Positions 20,862-28,602 of a DNA stretch of 64,000 nucleotides are shown one piece after another. Each line of letters starts with the position of its first letter. The first letter of the stretch is position 1. The notes beneath the pieces were generated by a model. That model was not told the DNA's origin, did no database searches, and was given only the letters and a program-made list of their open reading frames with translations. A program made the translations under genes and the position numbers. Source of the stretch: Alphaproteobacteria bacterium. GTDB lineage: Bacteria; Pseudomonadota; Alphaproteobacteria; UBA828. Location of the stretch: NCBI GenBank assembly GCA_022820945.1, contig JAJEEP010000040.1, positions 62,001 to 126,000 of the forward strand. The letters are read 5' to 3'.

Positions 20862-21935
20862 CTAGCGCATCCAGCGTACGCGGTAGCGAACGAAGAATTC
20901 CGAGCCCACCACACAGATCACGATGATCGATTGGATGAGCCCGATCAGAGCCTCGGGCAAACCATAGAAGACCTGGATGCTCTCACCGCCGACATAGAGA
21001 CCGGCCATCAGGAACGACACGACGACGACCGCTGCCGGGTTGTTGCGCGAGAGGAAGGCAATGACGATGCCGGAGAAGCCGTAGCCGATGGCGACATAGA
21101 TCGTCAGCGCGAATTCCTGGCCCGACGCCACCAGATATCCCCCGAGACCCGACAGCGAGCCCGAGAGCATCACGGCGCCGAGAATGGTGAGCGTGACCGG
21201 GATCCCCGACGCCAGTGCCATGCCGGGGTTGCTGCCGACGAACTTCATGTAGGCGCCGAACCGGCTTCTCTCGGTAACCAGCCAGACGATGAGGGCCGCA
21301 GCGAGCGCGATGAAGAGGCCGACGTGTATCTGGCCCCAACCGATAAGCGGCAGGCGCTGATAGTCAGCGAACTGCGCCGTCTTGTAGTAGACAGCCGCCG
21401 GGTCCTGCCAGGCGCCGAATAACTGGTTCAGAACGAACAGCGCGGCAACGTAGTTGAGAAGTAGAGTCGAGATGATTTCATTGACTTGCAGGCGCAGTCG
21501 GAGAAACGCCGGCACCGCAATCCACGCCATGCCCCCGATAATACCGCCCAGAAACATCAGATAGATCTGGATCCAACTGGGGCCAATATCGTAGATCATG
21601 ACCACGGTTGTGCCGATGGCACCCCACACGAATTGTCCCTCGATGCCGATGTTCCAGAACTGAACGCGAAAGGCGACCGCGGCCGACAATCCGACGAGAA
21701 TTAGCGGCGCCCACTCGAGCAATACGTCGGCGAGACCGGCGCTGTCGAAGAACGTGAAGACGATGAACTCCTCGAAAATGTTCGAGACGTCGATGCCGGA
21801 GACGACGAGCAAGAGGACGGAAATCCCGAGCCCGACCGCAATCGACGCGAGCACGATCAGCCCGTGCAGCCAGAACTCGATGCCCTGACGTACCTCCAGA
21901 CTGACGCGGCCAATCGCAAGAGTTCGACTAGGCAT
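20862..21935 (-). CDS. BMP-type ABC transporter permease (first, NupP/YufP-like)
   Basis: A 357-residue integral membrane permease. N-terminal helix LHGLIVLASIAVGLGISVLL, then ISNIF-like loop (VSNIFEEF), FWNIGIEGQFVWGAIG and the coupling loop GAYMKFVGSNPGMALASGIPV typical of YufP/NupP proteins. The start overlaps the end of the ATPase gene by 8 bases, showing translational coupling, and the second permease starts 2 bases after its stop. Together the two permeases form the membrane channel of a nucleoside/purine-like importer. Confidence 0.92.
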   Translation of the reverse strand: MPSRTLAIGRVSLEVRQGIEFWLHGLIVLASIAVGLGISVLLLVVSGIDVSNIFEEFIVFTFFDSAGLADVLLEWAPLILVGLSAAVAFRVQFWNIGIEGQFVWGAIGTTVVMIYDIGPSWIQIYLMFLGGIIGGMAWIAVPAFLRLRLQVNEIISTLLLNYVAALFVLNQLFGAWQDPAAVYYKTAQFADYQRLPLIGWGQIHVGLFIALAAALIVWLVTERSRFGAYMKFVGSNPGMALASGIPVTLTILGAVMLSGSLSGLGGYLVASGQEFALTIYVAIGYGFSGIVIAFLSRNNPAAVVVVSFLMAGLYVGGESIQVFYGLPEALIGLIQSIIVICVVGSEFFVRYRVRWMR

Positions 21936-23421
21936 GTCCGAGCATCAGTTCGCCGACCCGATGGCGGTCCGCCGGTCGCGCCAGCTCGCCGACGATGGCA
22001 CCGCGGTTGATGACACCGACCACGTCGGAGAGATTGAGAACCTCGTCGAGATCCTCGCTGATCAGGAGCACCGCGGCGCCCAAGTCCCGCGCTGCGCGCA
22101 AATGGTCGTGAACCGCCGCGCAGGCGCGCACGTCGAGGCCATGGGTTGGCGAATGGGCCACGATCACCGCGGGCTCCCCCTGCAGCTCGCGTGCGAGTAC
22201 GAGCTTCTGGGCATTGCCGCCGGAGAGCAGGCGCACGCTGGTATCGACGGTGGCGCCCTGGATTTCGAATTCTCTCAACGCGGCGCTCGTTTGTGACCCG
22301 ATCATGCGTCTCGATACCCAGGCGAGGGTTCCGAACGCGCCGCTGCCGAGCCGGGTCGACGCATAGTTGTCGCCCACCGAGAGCTCCTGGGCGAGGCCGT
22401 AGGCGGAGCGGTCCGCCGGTACGTTGCGGATCCCAAGCGCACGGCGGCGCTTGGGATGGAGCGCCGTAATGTCGGAACCGTCGAGCCCGATATGCCCCGC
22501 TTCCGGCGCGCGGACGCCCATCAGCACTTCCGCCAGCTCCGTCTGGCCGTTGCCGCCGACGCCGGCGAGGCCGTAAATCTGCCCGCTGCAAACGGTCAGC
22601 GACAGGCCGCGTACGGTGCTGACGCCATCGTCCCTTCGCGCTGTGAGGTCGGAAATCTGGAGGCGCGCCTGGCCGCTCTGCCCCGGCGCAGTGTCGTCGA
22701 CCGGCGTGTCGCCTACCATCATGCGCGCGAGGTCGGCAGCGCTTGTAGCACTTGCACCGACCGTCGCGACGGTCTTGCCGCCACGCATCACCGTGACCCG
22801 ATCCGCGTGGGCCAACACCTCACGGAGCTTGTGCGTGATCAGGATGACACAGGTGCCGCGACGGGCGAGTGCCTGGATCGTGCGCAGCAACCGCGCCGCC
22901 TCGTCGTCGGTCAGCACCGAGGTCGGCTCGTCGAGGATCAAGAGGCGAGCGCCTCCCATGAGGACCTTGACGATCTCGACGCGCTGCTGCTCGGCGACGG
23001 AAATGCGATCGATCCGGGCCGCGGGATCGATCTCGAAGCCGAGCTCGTCGGATAGGCGCGCGATGCCCTCCGACACTGCAGCGATGCCCTTTCGCCATGA
23101 TGTCTGCGGGTTCGCCAGTATCACGTTCTCGGCGATGGTGAACGGCTGCACCAGCTTGAAGTGCTGGTGAACCATGCCGATTCCCAGCGCGCGTGCGTGG
23201 GACGGCCCCTCGATGCGGTGTTCGACGCCGTCAATGCGCATGTGGCCGGCGTCGGGCCGGTAGAGCCCGCACAGCACGTTCATCAGCGAGGTCTTGCCGG
23301 CGCCGTTCTCGCCGAGCAGCCCGTGGACCTCTCCCCACTCGGCAGAGAACTCCGCGCGATCGAGCGCCATGCGACCGTCGAAGGACTTGACGATGTCCAT
23401 CATCTGCAGGGCATGAGCCAT
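21928..23421 (-). CDS. BMP-type ABC transporter ATPase (two nucleotide-binding domains)
   Basis: A 497-residue protein with two fused ATP-binding domains like NupO/YufO and ribose-type RbsA. Domain 1: Walker A GENGAGKT (37-44), signature ISVAEQQRVEIVKVL and Walker B LLILDEPTSVLT. Domain 2: degenerate Walker A GVGGNGQTE, signature LSGGNAQKLVLAREL, and a Walker B-like IVAHSPTHGLDV in which the usual acidic residue is His, a known style of asymmetry in this family. It is the second gene of the operon, separated from the binding-protein gene by 113 bases that carry hairpins. Confidence 0.94.
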   Translation of the reverse strand: MAHALQMMDIVKSFDGRMALDRAEFSAEWGEVHGLLGENGAGKTSLMNVLCGLYRPDAGHMRIDGVEHRIEGPSHARALGIGMVHQHFKLVQPFTIAENVILANPQTSWRKGIAAVSEGIARLSDELGFEIDPAARIDRISVAEQQRVEIVKVLMGGARLLILDEPTSVLTDDEAARLLRTIQALARRGTCVILITHKLREVLAHADRVTVMRGGKTVATVGASATSAADLARMMVGDTPVDDTAPGQSGQARLQISDLTARRDDGVSTVRGLSLTVCSGQIYGLAGVGGNGQTELAEVLMGVRAPEAGHIGLDGSDITALHPKRRRALGIRNVPADRSAYGLAQELSVGDNYASTRLGSGAFGTLAWVSRRMIGSQTSAALREFEIQGATVDTSVRLLSGGNAQKLVLARELQGEPAVIVAHSPTHGLDVRACAAVHDHLRAARDLGAAVLLISEDLDEVLNLSDVVGVINRGAIVGELARPADRHRVGELMLGHA

Positions 23422-23453
23422 CCCGTGCCCCTATCGACACCATGGCGCCGAAA

Positions 23454-23490
23454 CGGCCTCCCGGCGGGTCAGACCCTGCACGGGAGGCCG
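23454..23490 (-). promoter_or_regulatory. Intercistronic hairpin between BMP-protein and ATPase genes
   Basis: A perfect 10-bp stem (CGGCCTCCCG / CGGGAGGCCG) enclosing a smaller GGGT/ACCC pairing. A second small stem-loop (CCTCC..GGAGG, 23497-23510) follows toward the binding-protein stop. Lying between the first two genes of a transporter operon, it may stabilise the upstream message or partly terminate, giving more binding protein than membrane subunits (inference). Confidence 0.6.
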
Positions 23491-23534
23491 CCGTGGCCTC
23501 CTTACGGAGGAAACGCTCCTGTTATCGGTGCAGC

Positions 23535-24623
23535 TTACTGAGGCAGCTCGCCGACCACTCCCTGCACCAGATAGTTCATGCCCCAAATCTGGCCGTCGTC
23601 GAGTTGCTCACCCTCCGCGATCACCAGATTGCCATCCTGGTCGTAGATCGGGCCCTGGAACACATGGCGTGTACCGCTCACGATTTCTTCGCGCGTCGCC
23701 ATCACCTTGGCCGCGACATCTTCCGGCACTTCGGGACCGCAGCAGACGGCGTCGGTACCACCATCCTTGATGCCCAGGAAGCGAATTCCGCTGCTCTTCC
23801 AGTCGCCGGCGACGATCGCCTGGACGGTCGGCGTGATGTAACGCGCCCAGACCCAGACCGACGAGCACTGTGTGGCGGTCGAATACTCGCTCATGTCCCG
23901 GTGGTAGCCGGTCGACAAGACGCCGGCTTCCTGCGCCACGATCTGTGTCGAAGGCGTATCCTGGTGCTGGCCCAGGAAGTCGGCCCCCTGCTCCAGCAGC
24001 GCCTGCGCGGTCGCCCGTTCCTTGACCGGGTCGTACCAGGCATTGGTGTAGATGACGTTGACGACGGCGTCGGGGTTCATGAGTTGGGCGCCGAGCGCAT
24101 AGGCGTTGACGTTCCATGTCGTGACCGAGATTGGTACGGCGGCGACGAAACCGATCTTGTTGGTCTTGGTCAAGGCGCCGGCCACCATTCCGCAGAGGAA
24201 CTGGCTCTCGTATGTGCGCGCGTAATAGCCTTCCAGGTTATCCGCGCTGACCGTACCCGGTGTATTGAAGAATGCGACGTTGGGATTTTCCTTGGCAATC
24301 TCGAGCAAGGCGTCGTTGTAGCCGAAAGCCGAGGCCGCAATGATGTTGTAATCCCGCCTGATATAGCGCTCCACAACGGCGCGGAGTTTCGACGCGACTT
24401 CTTCAACGCCTTCGGTATAAGCGGTATGGATTCCGGTATCGGCCTCGAGGCTGACACGCGCCTCTTCCTGTGCCTGCACCCAGCCGCCATCGTCCTTCAC
24501 GTTGAAGTAAATGAACGCAACTTTTGGCTCTCCTTCTATGTTGACCTGCGCTTCGGCAGCGCCATGCGTTATCGCGAGAAGTGCCGCAGCGACGAAAGCG
24601 GCTCCGATGGCTTTTAGTTTCAT
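23535..24623 (-). CDS. BMP-family ABC transporter substrate-binding protein
   Basis: A 362-residue periplasmic protein with an N-terminal signal peptide (MKLKAIGAAFVAAALLAITHGAAEA, cleaved near AEA-QV). Basic membrane protein (PnrA/Med-like) family marks are PKVAFIYFNVKDDGGWVQAQ, IIAASAFGYNDALLEIAKENP and the NPGT-like FFNTPGTVSADN, then YYARTYESQFLCGMVAGALT. No lipobox cysteine is present, so it is a soluble binding protein. Relatives bind purine nucleosides, nucleobases or autoinducer-like compounds. It is the first gene of its operon and divergent from the molybdenum-hydroxylase genes, with AAGGGAG as SD. Confidence 0.93.
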   Translation of the reverse strand: MKLKAIGAAFVAAALLAITHGAAEAQVNIEGEPKVAFIYFNVKDDGGWVQAQEEARVSLEADTGIHTAYTEGVEEVASKLRAVVERYIRRDYNIIAASAFGYNDALLEIAKENPNVAFFNTPGTVSADNLEGYYARTYESQFLCGMVAGALTKTNKIGFVAAVPISVTTWNVNAYALGAQLMNPDAVVNVIYTNAWYDPVKERATAQALLEQGADFLGQHQDTPSTQIVAQEAGVLSTGYHRDMSEYSTATQCSSVWVWARYITPTVQAIVAGDWKSSGIRFLGIKDGGTDAVCCGPEVPEDVAAKVMATREEIVSGTRHVFQGPIYDQDGNLVIAEGEQLDDGQIWGMNYLVQGVVGELPQ

Positions 24624-24741
24624 TGATGCACTCCCTTTCTCACGTTCTTGCCAATAGTCGCGGAGGCTACATAGCCAGTGCGATAGGTTGCGGTACTTGT
24701 TGTTTCATATGCCGAGGATTCAGCATAGTCTCGGAACTATC

Positions 24742-25623
24742 ATGTATCCAGCGCCGATTGAGACCTATTTCGCTCCGCGCACCATCGATGAGGCGCTCAA
24801 GTGCTGCGCCGAGGCAGGCGACGGCGCCATGTTCATCGCTGGCGGCATGAGCCTGATGCAGGCGATGAAAGCGCGACTGGTGACGACGCGCGCGCTCGTC
24901 GACCTGAACGAGGTGGAGGAACTCAGCGGTCTCGCCAAGGGCCCGCGAGGCGTGACCGTGCGACCCATGACCCGCTACCGCGAGCTGGCGGTAACTACGG
25001 CCCTGCACGGCGCCATGCAGGCGATCGGCGATGCGGCGGCGACGGTGGGCGATCGGCAGGTGCGCAACGCCGGCACCATCGGCGGCAGCCTGTGCTGGAA
25101 TTACGTCGCCTCGTGCATGCCTAATGTCTGCCTCTGCCTCGATGCGACTCTCGTCCTCGCGTCGCTAGAGGGTGGCGAGAGAACCGTGCCCATCGAGGAG
25201 TTCCTCGTCGGGCCGCTGGAAACCGCGCGGCATGACGACGAGCTTTTAATCGAGATTAATTTTCCTGCCTCCAAGCATCACGGTGTCGCAAGCGCCTACA
25301 AGAAGTACGGAGGAACTGTCGACGGTTTGCCGATCGTGGGCATCGCCGCACTGATCGAAGTCGACGAGGCGGAGATCTGCTTGGATGCCCGCTTCAGCGT
25401 CGGCGGGATCCTCCCGACAGCCCGGCGCTTCGAGGGCGCCCGCGACATTTTGCGCGGCCGGCCGGGAACGTCCGAGGCCTTCGCCGAGGCCGCCAGCGCG
25501 GCGGCCGATGCCATCGAGACACAGAGCGATCACGTGGCCAGCGCCCACTACCGCAAGGTCTTGATCCGTACCCTCGGCCGCGATGTCCTGGCCGAGGCCC
25601 ATGCGCGGGCGACGGGAGGCTAG
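24742..25623 (+). CDS. Molybdenum hydroxylase FAD-binding subunit (CoxM-type), set 1
   Basis: A 293-residue FAD subunit of the xanthine oxidase/CO dehydrogenase medium-chain family. FAD motifs AGGMSLMQAMKARL and RNAGTIGGSLCWNY are seen, followed by the C-terminal CoxM domain ending ALRKV-like HYRKVLIRTLGRDV. Start set at the ATG of MYPAPIETYFAP, where homology begins; an earlier ATG at 24688 adds 18 unrelated residues. It opens a Cox-S-L set, with coxS starting 4 bases after the stop. The 118-base gap to the divergent BMP gene should hold both promoters. Substrate is not readable from this subunit. Confidence 0.93.
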   Translation: MYPAPIETYFAPRTIDEALKCCAEAGDGAMFIAGGMSLMQAMKARLVTTRALVDLNEVEELSGLAKGPRGVTVRPMTRYRELAVTTALHGAMQAIGDAAATVGDRQVRNAGTIGGSLCWNYVASCMPNVCLCLDATLVLASLEGGERTVPIEEFLVGPLETARHDDELLIEINFPASKHHGVASAYKKYGGTVDGLPIVGIAALIEVDEAEICLDARFSVGGILPTARRFEGARDILRGRPGTSEAFAEAASAAADAIETQSDHVASAHYRKVLIRTLGRDVLAEAHARATGG

Positions 25624-25627
25624 CGCC

Positions 25628-26143
25628 GTGGAGAAGACCATCACCGTCACCGTTAACGGCACGGCCTATGAGCGCACCGTGCCGCTCCGCCTCCTCCTCG
25701 TCGATTTCATCCGCGACGAGTGCGGCCTCACCGGCACGCATGTCGGCTGCACCTACGAGGGGCGCTGTGGCGCCTGCACGGTGCATATCGAGGGCCGCGC
25801 CCACAAGTCCTGCATGAGGCTCGCGGTACAAGCCGACGGCAGGGAGATCACCACCGTCGAGGGGCTCGCCGGGCAAGATAAGCTGCACCGCTTGCAAGAG
25901 ACCTTTCGCCGCTATCACGCGCTCCAGTGCGGCTTTTGTACCAGCGGAATTCTGATGAACGCGGCGGACTTCCTGAGCGAGAACATCAACCCGAGCGAAG
26001 AGGAGGTTCGCCGCGCCCTGGTCGGCAATCTCTGCCGCTGCACCGGCTACAGCCACATCGTCGAGGCGATCCTCGCCGCCTCCGCCATGCGACACGGCGT
26101 GAAGCCGGCACCGCCCCCGGCGGAGACCGAGAGCCCGCCATGA
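25628..26143 (+). CDS. Molybdenum hydroxylase [2Fe-2S] subunit (CoxS-type), set 1
   Basis: A 171-residue iron-sulfur subunit starting at GTG 25628. The plant-ferredoxin-like cluster is bound by cysteines in GCTYEGRCGACTV and KSC, and the second cluster by QCGFCTSG and NLCRCTGY. The GTYEGR insertion before the third cysteine is slightly longer than the common GCE.G.CGAC pattern. The C-terminus has a proline-rich tail. The TGA overlaps the ATG of the large subunit (ATGA). It relays electrons from the Mo centre to FAD. Confidence 0.93.
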   Translation: MEKTITVTVNGTAYERTVPLRLLLVDFIRDECGLTGTHVGCTYEGRCGACTVHIEGRAHKSCMRLAVQADGREITTVEGLAGQDKLHRLQETFRRYHALQCGFCTSGILMNAADFLSENINPSEEEVRRALVGNLCRCTGYSHIVEAILAASAMRHGVKPAPPPAETESPP

Positions 26144-28548
26144 CCGCAACCGGGGAATCAGGCTGGATTGGCCGCTCGCTGGAGCGGCGCGAGGACGCGC
26201 GTCTGCTCACGGGCCAGGGCGAATATCTGGCCGATGTCCGCGTGCCCGACTGCCTGTACCTCCGCTTCGTCCGCTCCAGCCACGCGCACGCGAAGATCAG
26301 GGACATCCGGCTGGAGGCAGCGCTCGCGATGCCTGGCGTGGTCGGCGCCATTACCGGCGCCGAGCTCTCGACAGAGATGCAGGGCCAGAAGATCCCGGTG
26401 CTGATCCCCGCCTTCCCCGCCAGGTACCGGCAGTACTGGCCGCTCGCCGTGGACGAGGTGTACTGGCACGGCGAGCCGCTGGCCGCGGTCGTGGCGGAAG
26501 ACAAGTACGTCGCCGAGGACGCCGCCGCCGCCGTGGAGGTCGATTACGAGCCGCTCCCCGTCGTCACCGACCCCGAGGCCGCGCTGCAGGATGGCGCGCC
26601 CCGCGTCTACGACGACTGGGACGACAACGAGATTTTTGGCACCAGCTATACCGGTGGCTTCGAGCCGGACGAGATCGCGAAGAACGACGCCGAGGTCGAG
26701 GCGCTGTTCGCCGAGGCCGACGTGGTGCTCAGGCAGCGCTTCCGCACCCAGCGCTGCGGCGTCTGCCCGATCGAGACCCGGGGGGCGCTTGCCACCTGGA
26801 GCGAGACCGACGGGCTCACCGTCCACCTGACGACGCAGCGCCCGCATATCGAGCGCCTCGCCCTTGCAGACCTTCTCGAGCTTTCAACCGCCGATGTTCG
26901 GGTCATCGCCCCGCGCGACCAGGGCGGCGGCTTCGGGGTCAAGGCGCCATTCTATCGCGAGCATGTCGTGGTCTGTCATCTCGCGCGCAAGTTGGGGCGC
27001 CCGGTGCGCTGGATCGAGACCCGCGAAGAGCACCTGATGACGGTCAGCCAGGAGCGCGACCAGATCCACGACCTCGAAATCGCGACGGACAAGGAGGGCC
27101 GCATCCACGCGCTCCGCAATCGCGGCATCGGCGACGTGGGCGACGGGCGCCAGGGGGTCTACTGGGGCTTCGTCATGCCCTCGCTGGGCTCGGTGATGCT
27201 GCCTAACGCCTATGCCATCGACCGCGCCGACATCAAGCTGCGCTGCGCGGTCACCAACAAGACCTGCGTTAGCCCGTCGCGCTCGTTCGGCGCCCTGCCG
27301 ACGCGCTTCGCGCTGGAGCGCGGCCTCGACATGCTGGCCCGCAAGCTCGGCCTGGAGACCGCCGCCCTCAAGCGAAAGAACCTGGTCACCGAGTTTCCCT
27401 TCACCAGCGTGACCGGGGTCCATCACGACAGCGGCAACTACGTGAAGGCCTGGGACACGCTGGTGGAGAGGGTCGATCTCGCCGGCTTTCGCGCGGCGCA
27501 GGAGGAGGACCGCGCCTCGGGGCGCTACATCGGGATCGGCTTCGCCTGCGGCGCCGAGTTCTCCGGCATTCCGTCCGACGTGCTCGTGCCGCTGGAGAAC
27601 CAGCCGGGCTACGGCGTGGTCACCATGCGCATCGACCCGCGCGGCAAGGTCGCGATCCACGAAGGCGACGCACCGCAGGGCCAGAGCCACGAGACCACCA
27701 TGGCGCAGGTCGCCGCGGACGCCTTCGGCATCCACCCCGACGACGTGAGCGTGCGCCACGGCGATACCGGCACGACGCCGCTCAGCTCCGGCACTGTCGG
27801 CGCGCGCGGGGCCTCCTACACCGTCGCCGCCATCGCCGAGGCCGCCGCCGCTCTCAAGGCCAAGATGGCGCGCTACTTGATCCACGATCACGGGCTGGAC
27901 GGAGCGACCGCCGACGACTTCAGCTTCACGGGCGGCGCGGTGATCTACGAGAAGGACGGAAACATCCAGCGCGAGTTCGGTGCGCTCGCGGATCGTATCG
28001 TCATGGGCTCGGTCAACGTGCCGCCCGGCGAGGACCCGGGGCTCGAGCACACGGCCTACTTCGAGGCGCCCAAGCCCATGATCTGCTTCACCGCGCACGC
28101 CGCCAGGGTCGAGGTGGACATCGAGACCGGGCAGTTCGTCATCCTCGACTACACCACCTGCGAAGACGTCGGCACGGTCATCAACCCCATCGTCGTCGAG
28201 GGGCAGGTCCAGGGCGGCGTCGTGCAGGGCATGTCGAACGCCATGTTCGAAGAATTCCTCTACGACGAGAACGGCCAGCAGCTGACGGCGGACTTCGAGA
28301 ATTATCGCCTCGCCTCTGCGGCGGATGTCCCGACCGTGACCGTGGGCCACTCGCCGACGCCATGCCCGGACCATCCTCTGGGCGTGCGTGCCGTGGGCGA
28401 AGGCCGGCCGGGACCGGTGCCCGGCGCGCTCGCCAATGCCATCTGCGACGCGCTCGTGCCATTCGGAGTCGAGATCACGACGCTCCCGCTCAAGCCCGAG
28501 ACGATTCTCGCCTTGATCGAGGCTGGCCGCGCCGGTAACGGTGGTTAG
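26140..28548 (+). CDS. Molybdenum hydroxylase large subunit (CoxL-type) with atypical active-site loop
   Basis: An 802-residue molybdopterin-cytosine-dinucleotide subunit. Early motif WIGRSLERREDARLLTGQGEY; GGGFGVKAPFY, GQSHETTMAQVAADAFG and GARGASY are cofactor motifs. The catalytic Glu is probably in AVGEGRPGP near the C-terminus. The substrate-loop region that normally reads AYRGAGRPE (form II) or AYRCSFR (CO dehydrogenase) reads CVSPSRSFGALPTRF here (about residues 376-390). It is therefore neither a standard CO dehydrogenase nor a standard xanthine-type enzyme by this loop. Proteins of this type oxidise N-heterocycles, aldehydes or purines; the substrate is open. Confidence 0.9.
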   Translation: MTATGESGWIGRSLERREDARLLTGQGEYLADVRVPDCLYLRFVRSSHAHAKIRDIRLEAALAMPGVVGAITGAELSTEMQGQKIPVLIPAFPARYRQYWPLAVDEVYWHGEPLAAVVAEDKYVAEDAAAAVEVDYEPLPVVTDPEAALQDGAPRVYDDWDDNEIFGTSYTGGFEPDEIAKNDAEVEALFAEADVVLRQRFRTQRCGVCPIETRGALATWSETDGLTVHLTTQRPHIERLALADLLELSTADVRVIAPRDQGGGFGVKAPFYREHVVVCHLARKLGRPVRWIETREEHLMTVSQERDQIHDLEIATDKEGRIHALRNRGIGDVGDGRQGVYWGFVMPSLGSVMLPNAYAIDRADIKLRCAVTNKTCVSPSRSFGALPTRFALERGLDMLARKLGLETAALKRKNLVTEFPFTSVTGVHHDSGNYVKAWDTLVERVDLAGFRAAQEEDRASGRYIGIGFACGAEFSGIPSDVLVPLENQPGYGVVTMRIDPRGKVAIHEGDAPQGQSHETTMAQVAADAFGIHPDDVSVRHGDTGTTPLSSGTVGARGASYTVAAIAEAAAALKAKMARYLIHDHGLDGATADDFSFTGGAVIYEKDGNIQREFGALADRIVMGSVNVPPGEDPGLEHTAYFEAPKPMICFTAHAARVEVDIETGQFVILDYTTCEDVGTVINPIVVEGQVQGGVVQGMSNAMFEEFLYDENGQQLTADFENYRLASAADVPTVTVGHSPTPCPDHPLGVRAVGEGRPGPVPGALANAICDALVPFGVEITTLPLKPETILALIEAGRAGNGG

Positions 28549-28602
28549 CCCCGCCGGCCCGGAGCGGATACCTGGGACGGCCTGCGCGCAACGGATGAGT
28601 TC

